Below are positions 30,049 through 39,900 of a stretch of 64,000 nt of DNA, piece by piece. The position numbers and the translations under genes were made by a program. Numbering within the stretch: the stretch's first letter is position 1; each line of letters opens with the position of its first letter. Origin of the DNA: Roseivivax marinus (GTDB lineage: Bacteria; Pseudomonadota; Alphaproteobacteria; Rhodobacterales; Rhodobacteraceae); contig NZ_FOAI01000003.1 in the NCBI RefSeq assembly GCF_900109705.1, forward strand, positions 310,001-374,000, read 5' to 3'. The notes below the pieces were generated by a model. It had not been told where the DNA came from, searched no databases, and saw only the letters and a list, made by a program, of their open reading frames with translations.

Positions 30049-32154
30049 TCAGTCCGGGATCGAGAAGACCTGGCCGGGATAGATCAGGTCGGGATCGCGG
30101 ATTTGGTCGTCGTTGGCCTCGAACACCCGGACGTAGAGCAGCCCGTCGCCGTATTGCTCGCGCGCGATGGCCCAGAGCGTATTGCCCGGCTGCACCGTAA
30201 CCGCCTCGACCTTCGCACCGCGGCTTTGCGGGGTCGCGGCCTCCAGGGACTCACGGCTTTCGCGACGGAACGGGCTTTCGGCGCGCGCGATCACGGCGCC
30301 GTCCTGATCGAGCCGGTCCACTCGGAGAGTATAAGTCCCCGCGGCGACGTCGCCGAGCCGTGTGCGCCACTGGCCCGAGGGGCCGACCGGCGCGGTGCGG
30401 ACCTCCGCATTGTCCAGATAGACCCGGACCGAGCCGCGGGTCGCATCTGACCGGCCCGAGAGGTCGACCTCGCCCGTCGCGTCATAACTGATTGAATCGA
30501 TGGACACGTAGTCCTGAGCGTCGGGTCGCGTGGGCGGCGCGGGCGCGGCCGGTTGCAAGACCTCAACCCCGTCGGGACGAGAAAGGAGAACGGCGGTCCG
30601 GGTGCCGGTCGCCGACGCTTCGACGGCGGGAGGCTCCGGTGCCTCGCCGGAGGGCGGCGCATCGGCGACCCCTGGGGCCTCGGCGCCCGCATCCGGCTCG
30701 CTGCCGGCGAATTGAGGATCGGCGACCGCCCCCAACGGCCCCGTGCCATCGCCGCTGGCCGCACGGGCAACGACGTCATCGGTAGGCCCCCCGGTGGCGG
30801 GCGCGAGGATCACCCGGTCGGACGCGTCCCGCACGGTTCCGTTCCGCTCTTCGCGGAGGGTCAGCACGCGGGCACTTGAGGCGGGCGGCAGCGCGGCGAA
30901 GGCCACGAAGCGACCGCCGTCATCGGCCACGGTCCGTCCGACCTCCTCACCGTCGAGATACAGCGAGACATCCGCCCCGGGCGACGCGCGCCCTGCGATC
31001 AGGGCCGCGCCGTCGCGTTCCACCCTCACCACGTCGAACGCCGGTGGGACTTGGTTGCGGATAGCGGGACCCTGGCCGTCGGTCTCGCCACCCTGATCGG
31101 GAGCAGCATCTCTGACGTTTGACGCGTCACCATCGGTTCCGCGCCCATCTCTCTCCGATTGCGATGCGGCCGGTTGCCGATCTTTTGCGCTGATCGCGGC
31201 GACGGGGAATGCGCTGCCGTCGGTCGCGGAGGTCGGGTCGGACCCGGTGCCGGCGGCGCCTGTTTCACCTGCGCCCCCCTCGGTCAGCGACGCGTCCACA
31301 CCCGCCAGACGGGTCGCGTCTTCAATGTTGCCGGCCTCGGCGCCGCGCTCCGGGTTGCCTGAGCTGCCGGCGTCGCCGGGCTCCGTGGCGCCAGTGCTCG
31401 CCGGTATGGCGTCATCGTCGTTCGAAGAAATGTCGCCGGCGGTCGCGACGGCTACTGTGTCATCGGGCTGCGTCTTGGTCGCGTCTACCGCCGGGCCGGT
31501 TGAGGCCGGGACGGGCGGCTCCGCAGTCGGGGTGCCGTCTGAGGTTTCCAACGTCGGCTCGCGTGCGTCGGCAGGTGTCTCCTGCACTGCGTTCGTAACG
31601 TCGATGGACCCCGCGCCGCCTTCCAAACGCATTTCGGACGCCGGGACCGCGGGCCGAGCGCTTTCAGCGTCCGGGGGTGTCTCGGCGGCATCGGGCGCCG
31701 CGAGAGGCGGCGAGGTCTCGGGAACGTCCTCGACCTCGGCAAGTGAAGGCAAAGCCGGTGCCTCCCGGCCAGATGGAGCGTCCTGTGTCCCGGGAGGTGA
31801 GGCGTCCGCAGTTACCGGGGGCGCGGGCTCGGGTGACGGGAAAGGCAGTGTCTGACCTTGGGCCGCCGTCCCATCCGCTGAGGCAGACGGCGAGCCGGCA
31901 GCGCCGCCGCCTGCCCGCGATGTCCCCGGATTGTCGGGGTCTGTAACGCCCCCTCCGGCTCCGGCCACCGCGCCGACCTGATCGGCGTGCGTCCGGTCCT
32001 CGTCCCCCTGCCCCGCGCGGTCGAGCTGCCACGCGGCAAGCACGCCGAAGGCCAGAAGCGCCGCCGCGGTCACGCCGCCGAGTGCCGCGCCGGCCGTTCC
32101 GCCCGCCCTTGCCAGCCGTGTCATTCCAAGTCCCATCCCCTGCCACGCGGCCAT
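30049..32154 (-). CDS. LysM-domain cell-envelope protein with long low-complexity region
   Basis: A 701-residue protein. One membrane helix at about 24-42 (ALGGVTAAALLAFGVLAAW) is followed by about 300 residues rich in Pro, Ala, Thr, Ser, Asp and Glu, then repeated Ig/bacterial-Ig-like segments (AGRASPGADVSLYLDGEEV and SGRSDATRGSVRVYLDNAEV) and a C-terminal LysM domain (about 650-701: NTLWAIAREQYGDGLLYV and IYPGQVFSIPD). It probably binds peptidoglycan from an inner-membrane anchor. The exact start is uncertain; ATGs at codons 7 and 11 are alternatives. Confidence 0.8.
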   Translation of the reverse strand: MAAWQGMGLGMTRLARAGGTAGAALGGVTAAALLAFGVLAAWQLDRAGQGDEDRTHADQVGAVAGAGGGVTDPDNPGTSRAGGGAAGSPSASADGTAAQGQTLPFPSPEPAPPVTADASPPGTQDAPSGREAPALPSLAEVEDVPETSPPLAAPDAAETPPDAESARPAVPASEMRLEGGAGSIDVTNAVQETPADAREPTLETSDGTPTAEPPVPASTGPAVDATKTQPDDTVAVATAGDISSNDDDAIPASTGATEPGDAGSSGNPERGAEAGNIEDATRLAGVDASLTEGGAGETGAAGTGSDPTSATDGSAFPVAAISAKDRQPAASQSERDGRGTDGDASNVRDAAPDQGGETDGQGPAIRNQVPPAFDVVRVERDGAALIAGRASPGADVSLYLDGEEVGRTVADDGGRFVAFAALPPASSARVLTLREERNGTVRDASDRVILAPATGGPTDDVVARAASGDGTGPLGAVADPQFAGSEPDAGAEAPGVADAPPSGEAPEPPAVEASATGTRTAVLLSRPDGVEVLQPAAPAPPTRPDAQDYVSIDSISYDATGEVDLSGRSDATRGSVRVYLDNAEVRTAPVGPSGQWRTRLGDVAAGTYTLRVDRLDQDGAVIARAESPFRRESRESLEAATPQSRGAKVEAVTVQPGNTLWAIAREQYGDGLLYVRVFEANDDQIRDPDLIYPGQVFSIPD

Positions 32155-32231
32155 CCCCCGGACCGCGGTTGAGCGTGTATAGCAATGGCGCTATCAGCGG
32201 TCAAAATTCCGAGAGCACGCAGGTCCCCAGA

Positions 32232-32783
32232 ATGTCTACGTTTTCGCTTTGCGTCTATTGCGGTGCGCGCCCGGGCGTCGATCCCGCCCATGCCGAGGCC
32301 GCCCGCGACCTCGGTCAGACGATCGGCGACATGGGGCTTCGGCTCGTCTACGGCGCCGGCGACGTGGGCCTGATGGGCGAGGTTGCGCGCGCGGCGCAGA
32401 CGGCCGGGGCGGACACGTTCGGTGTGATCCCCACCCACCTTCTGGACATGGAGGTGGGCAAGACCGACCTGTCGCGCTTCGTGGTCACCGAGACCATGCA
32501 CGAGCGCAAGAAGGTCATGGTCATGAACGCCGACGCGATCGCCGTGCTCCCGGGCGGTGCGGGCACGCTGGACGAGTTCTTCGAGGTCCTCACGTGGCGC
32601 CAGCTCGGCCTGCACGCAAAGCCGATCTTCCTGTTGAACATCAACGGGTTCTGGGAGCCTCTACGCGCGCTGCTCGATCACGTCGTCGACAGCGGCTATG
32701 CCGGTTCCGGCACCCGCGACGCGGTTCAGGTGTGCGGCACCGTGGCTGAGCTCGAGACCGCCCTGCGCCGCCTGCGGTCCTGA
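32232..32783 (+). CDS. LOG-family nucleotide phosphoribohydrolase (TIGR00730)
   Basis: A 183-residue Rossmann-like protein of the LOG (Lonely Guy) family, known for releasing cytokinin bases from their 5'-monophosphates; bacterial members also act on AMP. Motifs: YCGARPGVDPAHAEAA, YGAGDVGLMGEVA, and the active-site pair MHERK and PGGAGTLDEFFE. Its 3' end overlaps the convergent rarD gene by 58 bases. Confidence 0.9.
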   Translation: MSTFSLCVYCGARPGVDPAHAEAARDLGQTIGDMGLRLVYGAGDVGLMGEVARAAQTAGADTFGVIPTHLLDMEVGKTDLSRFVVTETMHERKKVMVMNADAIAVLPGGAGTLDEFFEVLTWRQLGLHAKPIFLLNINGFWEPLRALLDHVVDSGYAGSGTRDAVQVCGTVAELETALRRLRS

Positions 32784-33646
32784 GCGAAGCGCGCGCCGCC
32801 GAAGATCGCGAGCGCTGTCCAGATCAGCGCGAAGGTCACCGCCTGCACCGGTCCGAAAGGTTCGCGGAAGACCAGCGTGGCGCAGAGGAACTGCAGCGTC
32901 GGGTTCAGGTACTGGATCAGGCCGATGGTTCCGAGCGGCACGCGTTGCGAGGCATGGCTGAACAGGATCAGGGGCAACGCCGTCAGCGGGCCCGACGCCG
33001 CGAGCAGCAGGCTGAGACGCAGGTCATTGCCGAAGACGCCCCCCTCCACCGGGCCGAAATGAATCGCCGCCAGCCAGCCCAGGGCGAGCGGCGACAGGAT
33101 CAGCACCTCCGTCGTGACCGAGGTCATGCCGTCCTCGCGCACCCGCTTCTTGACGAGACCGTAGAGCGCGAAGGTGCTGGCGATGATAAGTGACACCCAC
33201 GGAAGACGCCCCTCGCGGATCGCCAGAAGCGCCACCGCAAGCGTCGCCAGCGTCACGGCGACTGCGGCGGCCCGGTCGAGCCGTTCCCCGTACGCCACCA
33301 CGCCCAGAAGCACCGCCATAAGCGGAAAGATGTAGTAGCCGAGGCTCGCCTCGGTGGCGTGCTCGATCTGGATCGACAGGATGAACAGGAACCAGTTCGC
33401 CGAGATCATGACGGCCGAAATCACCAGCAGACCGGCCGAACGCGGGGTCCGCAGCGCGCGGGCCACCCCGCCGAGGCGCCCCCTCACGGCCAGAACGCCG
33501 GCGAAGAAGACAAGCGACCACCACGTGCGATGGGCAAGGACCTCCACAGGGTCCACCTCGGCCACAAGCTTGTAGTAGAGCGGCGACAGACCCCAGATCA
33601 TGCAGGCGCCGATCATCGCCGCGATGCCGGCCTTTGTCTCGCTCAT
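32726..33646 (-). CDS. rarD: RarD/EamA-type permease
   Basis: A 306-residue membrane protein with about ten hydrophobic helices in two EamA halves. The start (MIWGLSPLYYKLV and VEVLAHRTWWSLVFF) is the RarD signature. Substrate is unknown; the family is linked to chloramphenicol sensitivity in name only. Overlaps the LOG gene tail by tail. Confidence 0.9.
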   Translation of the reverse strand: MSETKAGIAAMIGACMIWGLSPLYYKLVAEVDPVEVLAHRTWWSLVFFAGVLAVRGRLGGVARALRTPRSAGLLVISAVMISANWFLFILSIQIEHATEASLGYYIFPLMAVLLGVVAYGERLDRAAAVAVTLATLAVALLAIREGRLPWVSLIIASTFALYGLVKKRVREDGMTSVTTEVLILSPLALGWLAAIHFGPVEGGVFGNDLRLSLLLAASGPLTALPLILFSHASQRVPLGTIGLIQYLNPTLQFLCATLVFREPFGPVQAVTFALIWTALAIFGGARFAQDRRRRRAVSSSATVPHT

Positions 33647-33712
33647 CCGCCTGCCCGTATTTCCGTCGTTCCAACGTGGCGTAGACCACCGGGCGGGCGA
33701 TGGCCAGACGGC

Positions 33713-34147
33713 TCAGGAGAAGCGGAGTCGTTCTCCGGTCAGGCATCGGTCGAGCGTCCTTGGCGGCAGGCGCCCCATCGACTCGAAAAAGTTTATGAAG
33801 TCAGTAAAGAAGTGCGCCTCGACAATCCGGCCGTCCTCGATGCGCACCGAAGACTGGAACCGTTCGTCCGACGTCCGGGTCGAGCCGCGCTCGGTGACGA
33901 CGAGCTGGCCCATGAGCGAAACCCACGTCCCGTCGCAGATTGCCTGCATGATCTCGAACCGGACGAAGGCAAACTGGCTCTGGATCATCGACAGGAAGCG
34001 GAGAAACTCGAACCTGCTGGAATGGGCAACACCTTCAAGACCGACGATCTGGGCGTCGGTGGCAAAGTAATGCTCGGCAGCGGCGCGGTTCTCATGGATC
34101 AGGACTGTGTCGATAAAGTCCCTGACTAACTTTTCTTGTTCGGTCAC
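33713..34147 (-). CDS. NTF2-like/SnoaL-fold protein
   Basis: A 144-residue alpha-beta-cone protein of the NTF2-like type (VRDFIDTVLIHENRAAAEHYFATDA, then a beta-sheet region ending GRIVEAHFFTDFINFFESMG). This fold serves ketosteroid isomerases, small-molecule carriers and regulators; no specific role can be assigned. The GTG at 34147 has GGAG 8 bases upstream; longer frames lack conserved sequence. Confidence 0.6.
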   Translation of the reverse strand: MTEQEKLVRDFIDTVLIHENRAAAEHYFATDAQIVGLEGVAHSSRFEFLRFLSMIQSQFAFVRFEIMQAICDGTWVSLMGQLVVTERGSTRTSDERFQSSVRIEDGRIVEAHFFTDFINFFESMGRLPPRTLDRCLTGERLRFS

Positions 34148-34212
34148 GCGCTCTCCACGGGCGTTACTGATCTGGTCACGACGGATTGCACACCCGCCGT
34201 TACAAACAGTAA

Positions 34213-34241
34213 CCCACGGTCGCCAGAAAGGCGACCGTGGG
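34213..34241 (-). terminator. Strong hairpin downstream of host-attachment-type gene
   Basis: CCCACGGTCGCC (34213-34224) pairs perfectly with GGCGACCGTGGG (34230-34241) round an AGAAA loop. On the minus strand it follows the 34268-34726 gene and is followed by TTACTGTTTGTAAC, a weak T-run that is itself a small palindrome. Confidence 0.65.
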
Positions 34242-34267
34242 GGACACATTTTGGCTCTGCCGGAGGG

Positions 34268-34726
34268 TCAGCTGTTTTCCATCGTCTCCGACAGGACCTT
34301 CTCGATATCTTGGACCGGATGGTTCGTGAGGTTCTTGTCGACCTCGGCCACCACACGGCTCGAGACCTCCTTGTGCATCTTGTTGCGCAGTTCGCCCAGA
34401 ACCTGGGGCGCGGCGCAGATCACGATACGCTCGAACTTGTGCTTGTGCGCCTGCTTGTAGAGGATCTCGGCGAGATCGTCGGCGAAGCGCTCCTTAGCAA
34501 GCTCGTGCCAATCGGTATCCTCGACCGCGGAGCGCTGGCCCACGCCGGTGTCCTGCATCCGTCCGGGACGGTTGGCAGACTGCTCGCGGTCCGAGGGGTT
34601 CTCCTGCTCTTCCTCGCGGACGACGTCGAGGTTGGGGTTCTCCTCGTCGGTCTCGTTGCGCAGGAACAGCGCCTTCTCGCCGTCGGCGACGAGCACCCAA
34701 GTTCCGTGGGTCAACACGCCCATCAC
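34268..34726 (-). CDS. Host-attachment family protein (baeRF-type fold)
   Basis: A 152-residue member of the 'host attachment' family, related in fold to bacterial release-factor-like (baeRF) proteins. Visible features: TWVLVADGEKALFLRNETDEENPNL near the N-terminus and FERIVICAAPQVLGELRN and HPVQDIEKVLS at the C-terminus. The original name comes from Agrobacterium plant attachment; the biochemical role is unresolved. Its start overlaps the stop of the upstream 76-residue gene. Confidence 0.8.
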   Translation of the reverse strand: MMGVLTHGTWVLVADGEKALFLRNETDEENPNLDVVREEEQENPSDREQSANRPGRMQDTGVGQRSAVEDTDWHELAKERFADDLAEILYKQAHKHKFERIVICAAPQVLGELRNKMHKEVSSRVVAEVDKNLTNHPVQDIEKVLSETMENS

Positions 34727-34953
34727 ACGTCCTCCTTGTCGCCCGAGCCGTCCTGGTCCTGCGCGAGCGGCCGGGTCGTGCCGTTCGAGCCGTCGTCGTA
34801 GCTCTTTTCCTCGTCGCGCTTGCCGACCTTGCGGTTCATCTCGCCGCCGGCGCTGCCGGCATGGTCGGGGCTTTCGGGAAGCTCTTCGGGCTTCTGGCCG
34901 AGAACGTCCTCGGTTTCGCGGTGCCCGTCCTGCGATCTCTTGCGCTCTGCCAT
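34723..34953 (-). CDS. Small charged hypothetical protein
   Basis: A 76-residue, highly hydrophilic protein rich in Glu, Asp, Lys, Arg and Gly with no hydrophobic core, so probably disordered. It is translationally coupled (ATGA) to the host-attachment-type gene and has GGAGG upstream. I do not recognise the family. Confidence 0.6.
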   Translation of the reverse strand: MAERKRSQDGHRETEDVLGQKPEELPESPDHAGSAGGEMNRKVGKRDEEKSYDDGSNGTTRPLAQDQDGSGDKEDV

Positions 34954-35038
34954 GCTGGCCTCCTTCGCTCGTGCGTGTTCAATTCAGAAACGCAAGATGT
35001 CGGGGGCGCGTTCCGGGCCGACGCCGGGGCAACGCATG

Positions 35039-35069
35039 AAAACGCCCCGTGCCGGAAAGACACGGGGCG
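35039..35069 (-). terminator. Rho-independent terminator of sodB
   Basis: On the minus strand CGCCCCGTG (from 35069) pairs with CACGGGGCG (to 35043), followed by TTTTC. It begins about 50 bases after the sodB stop. Confidence 0.85.
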
Positions 35070-35117
35070 CACTGGCGTTCGCGGCACGGTGGGCGCGCCG
35101 CGTATCGCTGTCGTCTA

Positions 35118-35726
35118 TCAGGCCTTCGAGAGGCGTTCGGCGACGTTTTCCCAGTTCACCAGGTTGTCGACGAAGTTCTGCAGGTAGGCCGGACGCTTGT
35201 TGCGGAAGTCGATGTAGTAGGAGTGCTCCCAAACGTCGACGCCGAGCAGCGCGGTCTGGTTGAAGCAGAGCGGGTTCACGCCGTTCTCGGTCTTGATGAC
35301 CTTGAGGCCGCCGTCGGTGTCCTTGACGAGCCATGCCCAGCCCGAGCCGAACTGGCCGGCACCGGCGGAAGTGAACTCTTCCTTGAACTTGTCGACCGAA
35401 CCGAAGCTCTCGGTCAGGGCGCTTTCGAGCTCACCGGGCATCGCCGACTGGTTCGGCGTCATCATTTCCCAGAACTGGTTGTGGTTCCAGTATTGCGACG
35501 CGTTGTTGAAGATGCCGGACTGCGCGACCGCGTTCGGGTCGTATGTGCCCTTAATGATCTCTTCGGCCGACTTGCCTTCCCACTCGGTGCCCGAGATCGC
35601 CTTGTTGCCGTTGTCGACATAGGCCTTGTGGTGAATGTCGTGGTGGAACTCCAGGGTCTCCGCCGACATGCCCTTGGAAGCAAGCGCGTCGTGGGAATAC
35701 GGAAGGTCGGGAAGTTCGAAAGCCAT
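35118..35726 (-). CDS. sodB: Fe/Mn superoxide dismutase (Fe type)
   Basis: A 202-residue SOD. The N-terminal helix hairpin LEFHHDIHHKAYVDNGNKA supplies one metal histidine, NNASQYWNHNQFWEMM another, and DVWEHSYYIDFRN the aspartate and last histidine. GAGQFGSGWAWLV carries the Fe-type pattern (AGQFGSGWAWL). The ATG at 35726 is the standard SodB start (MAFELPDLPY). Monocistronic with its own terminator. Confidence 0.95.
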   Translation of the reverse strand: MAFELPDLPYSHDALASKGMSAETLEFHHDIHHKAYVDNGNKAISGTEWEGKSAEEIIKGTYDPNAVAQSGIFNNASQYWNHNQFWEMMTPNQSAMPGELESALTESFGSVDKFKEEFTSAGAGQFGSGWAWLVKDTDGGLKVIKTENGVNPLCFNQTALLGVDVWEHSYYIDFRNKRPAYLQNFVDNLVNWENVAERLSKA

Positions 35727-35831
35727 GTCAGACCTCATATCTGGGAAAAAGTATTCGGCGGTGCGACAGGTGTCCCGGCAGCCCGGTCCCGTCAAGGGCA
35801 GGTTGCGCGGAACTGCCGCACCCTCGATGCG

Positions 35832-36266
35832 TCAACGTTGCTCGTAGCGACATGTTCCGCTTCCGGTGAAGCGATTGGAATAGCCTGCGGGCGTGGCCGA
35901 AATCTGCATCCGGCCCGATCCCTTGAGATAGGTCGCCCGGTAGATGAAACGCGAAACGTAGCTCCGTGCGCTGGCCTCGACCGTCAACTCCCAGACGAAG
36001 GTGACGCGGCTGGCGTTGTCGGCCGCCACACGCGCGGCCACCGGTCCCTTGTTGAAATAAAGCACTACGGGGTCGGACACGACCGCCTGCGGCGCCGACG
36101 GGTCGTCGCGCCCGATGAACAGGACCTCGGGAATCCAGTTTCCACCGCCGTGCTGGCTCAGCTGGCAGACATAGGTGTCGGCCGCAGCGGCGGGGCCGGC
36201 GAGCCCCAGGCTCATGGCAGCGGCGATCAGGGTCCGGCGCAAGGCGGACGGTCGGGTGCGGCGCAA
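35832..36266 (-). CDS. Secreted hypothetical protein
   Basis: A 144-residue protein with a clear signal peptide (Arg-rich start, hydrophobic core, cleavage near AAAAD at about residue 30). The mature part has two cysteines (TYVCQL and SGTCRYE) near its two ends that could form a disulfide, and alternating beta-type residues. Probably periplasmic. No family recognised. Confidence 0.65.
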   Translation of the reverse strand: MRRTRPSALRRTLIAAAMSLGLAGPAAAADTYVCQLSQHGGGNWIPEVLFIGRDDPSAPQAVVSDPVVLYFNKGPVAARVAADNASRVTFVWELTVEASARSYVSRFIYRATYLKGSGRMQISATPAGYSNRFTGSGTCRYEQR

Positions 36267-36347
36267 GGTGGGAAGCCTCCGGTGTCGATGGGCCGCCCGA
36301 CTATCGGACGGCCCGCCCTGCCCCGCAACCCCCGCCGCGGTTCGGCG

Positions 36348-36944
36348 TCACATCCTGACGTCCCGGAAGTGATCGACCTCCGAGCCCGGCCGGGCCGCGC
36401 CGGTCAGAAGCGCCCAGACGTAGTCCGCGACCGAGCGGAAGCAGATCACCCGCAGGTCGCCAGCGTCGTCGAGCCAGAACGCGCCCGCGACCTGCGCCAG
36501 CCGCGACCGCCGGATCATGCCCGGCGGCAACGCCTCGGGACGCACGTCCGCGGGCGTGAGCTTGGCCAGAACCTCGCGCAGACGGTGTTCGGGGCCGGAC
36601 AGGCGGAACGCGGCGCGCGCGTCCGAGACATTCACGACCAGCGCGTGCTCGCCCTCTAGCGACCCGGCAAGACTGGCGGCCAATTCTTCGGCCTCGGCAT
36701 AGTCGCAGAACAGCATCATCTCGTCGGGCGACATCCATGCCAGGGCACGGACGCCGTCTCCGGTGATGCCGAGCGTGTCGGGCACGTCGAGCCCGGTGAC
36801 GTCTGCCACCGGCATCCCGATCGCATCCACGTCGCCACGCAGCGTGATCATGCCGGTGAGGCCCGCGGCCTCCACCCGGACGAGACCGTCGAACGTCGCG
36901 CCCTCGAGCGCGGGACGTGCGGGGTGCGATGTCGCGTCAAACAT
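36348..36944 (-). CDS. soxG: Sarcosine oxidase gamma subunit
   Basis: A 198-residue SoxG protein (VRVEAAGLTGMITLRGD, LAWMSPDEMMLFCDY, LRVICFRSVADYVWALL), folded like the GcvT barrel and used in assembly and stability of heterotetrameric sarcosine oxidase. It overlaps the 3' end of soxA by 8 bases and is the last gene of the cluster. Confidence 0.9.
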   Translation of the reverse strand: MFDATSHPARPALEGATFDGLVRVEAAGLTGMITLRGDVDAIGMPVADVTGLDVPDTLGITGDGVRALAWMSPDEMMLFCDYAEAEELAASLAGSLEGEHALVVNVSDARAAFRLSGPEHRLREVLAKLTPADVRPEALPPGMIRRSRLAQVAGAFWLDDAGDLRVICFRSVADYVWALLTGAARPGSEVDHFRDVRM

Positions 36945-39900
36945 TCTGCCGCTCTCCTTCCGGATCGTAGAAAACCGGGGACACGATGCGCGCGCGCCGC
37001 GTCGCTCCGCCCTCGGCGGTGAAGTCGATTTCCTCGCCCATGCGATCGGTCCCGTGCAGCACCAGCCCCATGGCGATACCCCGGCCGAGCGTCGGCGAGT
37101 GATAGGTGGAGGTCACGCGCCCCTGGGTATTGCGCTGCCCGTTGGCATTGGTGCCGTCGGCGATGGCATAGGCGCCATCGTCGAGAACCGAGCCATCCGT
37201 CGTCTCGAGACCCACCAGCTGCCAGCGGTCGGGGTCGGCCATGTGCGACCGGGCCTGCGCGCGCTTGCCGATGTAGTCCTCTTTCTTCTTCGAGATCGCC
37301 CAGTGCAGTCCGAGATCCTGCGGGATCACCGTTCCGTCGGTTTCGTCGCCGATCATGATGAAGCCCTTTTCGGCCCGCATCACGTGCAGCGCCTCGGTGC
37401 CGTACGGCGTGATGCCGAATTCCTCGCCGGCCTCCAGCAGCGCGTCCCAGAGCGCCCGGCCCCGGTTCGCCGGCACGCCGACCTCGAAGGACAGCTCGCC
37501 CGAGAACGAAATCCGGAAGATCCGCGCGGGAAGCCCCGCCAGCGTGCCCTCGGTCCAGCGCATGAACGGCAGCGCCTCCTTCGACACGTCGATGCCGCCG
37601 AGCTTTTCCAGCACCTTGCGGGCATGCGGACCGACCACCGCGACCTGCGCCCACTGTTCGGTAACGTTGGCGGTCCAGACCTGCCAGTCCCACCATTCGG
37701 TCTGCAGCCATTCCTCCATGTGGGCGTGGATGCGCTCGGCGCCGCCGGTGGTGGTGTGGCACAGGAAGGTATCGTCCGAGAGACGCGCGACCACGCCGTC
37801 GTCCATCAGGAACCCGTTCTCCGAGCACATCAGCCCGTAGCGGCAGGCGCCGACCTTCAGGGACGACATCATGTTGGTGTAGAGCATGTCCACGAAGCGT
37901 CCCGCATCAGGGCCCTTCACGATGATCTTGCCCAGCGTCGAGGCGTCGAGCATGCCGAGGCCGTGGCGGGTACGGTCGATCTCGCGACGGACGGCCTCCT
38001 CGGTTCTCTCGCCGTCGCGGCGGAAGCAGTACGGACGCCGCCAGTGGCCCACCGGTTCGAACACCGCGCCGTTGTCCTCATGCCACTGGTGCATCGGCGT
38101 GCGGCGCACGGGCTGGAACAGGTCGCCCCGCGCCTCGCCGGCGATCGCCGCCAGCGAGATCGGCGTGTAGGGCGGCCGGAAGGTGGTCGTCCCCACCGCG
38201 GGAATCTCCTGGTCGAGCGCCTGTGCAAGGATCGCTAGACCGTTGATGTTGCTGAGCTTTCCCTGGTCCGTCGCCATGCCGAGCGTGGTGTAGCGCTTGG
38301 TGTGCTCCACCGAGGTGAAGCCCTCCTGCGCGGCGAGCGCCACGTCGGAGACCTTCACGTCGTTCTGGAAGTCGAGCCAGGCCTTCCGGCGCAGGCCGAT
38401 CTTGGCGTTGGCGGGCATGAGCCAGACCGGCATCATCGCTGCCTCGTCACGAGCCGCGGCAGCAGGCGCCGCGCCGCTCGCCGTGCCACCGCCGGCACGC
38501 GCCCCGGCGTCCCACGCATCGGCCAGACCTTCGGCAGTGCCGAAGTGGCCATTGGCTGCGCCAACGGCATGGACCATCGCCTCGCCGTCCTCGTTGCGCG
38601 GGGCGCGGTCGGGATCGGGGCGGAACTGGGCCTCTGTCTCGTCCCAGGTCAGCTTGCCACCGGCATGGGACCACAGGTGCACCACCGGCGACCAGCCGCC
38701 CGACATGGCGACGCAGTCGCATGCGATGGTCTCGGTCACGTCTCCGGTACCGGTGAACTCGCAGATGCCGACGGCGGTGACGCCGGTCTTGGTGCCCTTG
38801 GCCTTGGCGATGGCCTTGCCCTGAAGGACGCGGATCCCCCGGTCCTTCACGGTCCGGGCCAGCGTCCCGCCGCCCTGCGGCCGGGCGTCGACGACGGCCG
38901 CGACCTTCAGGCCGGCGTCGTCCAGCACCAGCGCCGTGCGGTAGGCGTCGTCGTTGTTGCAGACGACCACAGTACGGTCTCCGGGCGCGACGGCGTGGTT
39001 CACCACGTAGTCGCGCACGGCCGAGGCCAGCATGATCCCCGGCAGGTCGTTTCCGGCGAAGGCGATGGGCCGCTCGATTGCACCGGTGGCCGTGACGATC
39101 CGGCGCGCACGGATCCGCCAGAGACGATGGCGCGGACGGCCCCCCTCGGGCGCATGATCGGCAATCCGCTCGTAGGCCAGAGCGTAGCCGTGATCGTAGA
39201 TGCCCGAACCCATGACGCGGGTGCGCAGGCGCACGTTCTCCATCGCCTCGAGCTCGGCGACGGTCTTTTCGATCCAGGCATCGGCGGGCATGCCGTCGAT
39301 CTCGGCCCCGTCGACCGGCGCGCGGCCGCCCCAGTGCGACGTCTGCTCGACCAGCAGCACCTCCGCGCCCGTCGCCGACGCGGATTTCGCAGCCGCGAGG
39401 CCGGCCACGCCCCCGCCGACGATCAGAACGTCGGTGTGGATGTGGAAATGCTCGTAGTCATCGGGATCGCGCGCGTCCTTGTCCGGAGCCTTGCCGAGGC
39501 CGGCGGAGCGTCGGATGAACGGCTCATAGACATGCTTCCAGAAGGAACGCGGCCAGAGGAACGTCTTGTAATAGAAGCCCGCGGGCAGGAAGCGCGACAG
39601 CGACGCGTTCACCGCGCCCACGTCCGTCTCCAGCGAGGGCCAGTGGTTCTGCGTCTCGGTGGTTGCGCCATCGAACAGCTCGGCCGTGGTGGCGCGCTGG
39701 TTCGGCTCGAACCGGTCGCCCTTTCCGAGGCCGAACAGGGCGTTTGGCTCCTCGGCACCGCTTGTCACCACGCCGCGCGGGCGGTGATACTTGAAGCTGC
39801 GCCCCATGAGCGTGCGGCCGTTCGCCATGAGCGCCGAGGCGAGCGTGTCGCCCTGGTGGCCCCGCAGATGCGTGCCGTTGAACGTGAAGCGGAGCGAGGT

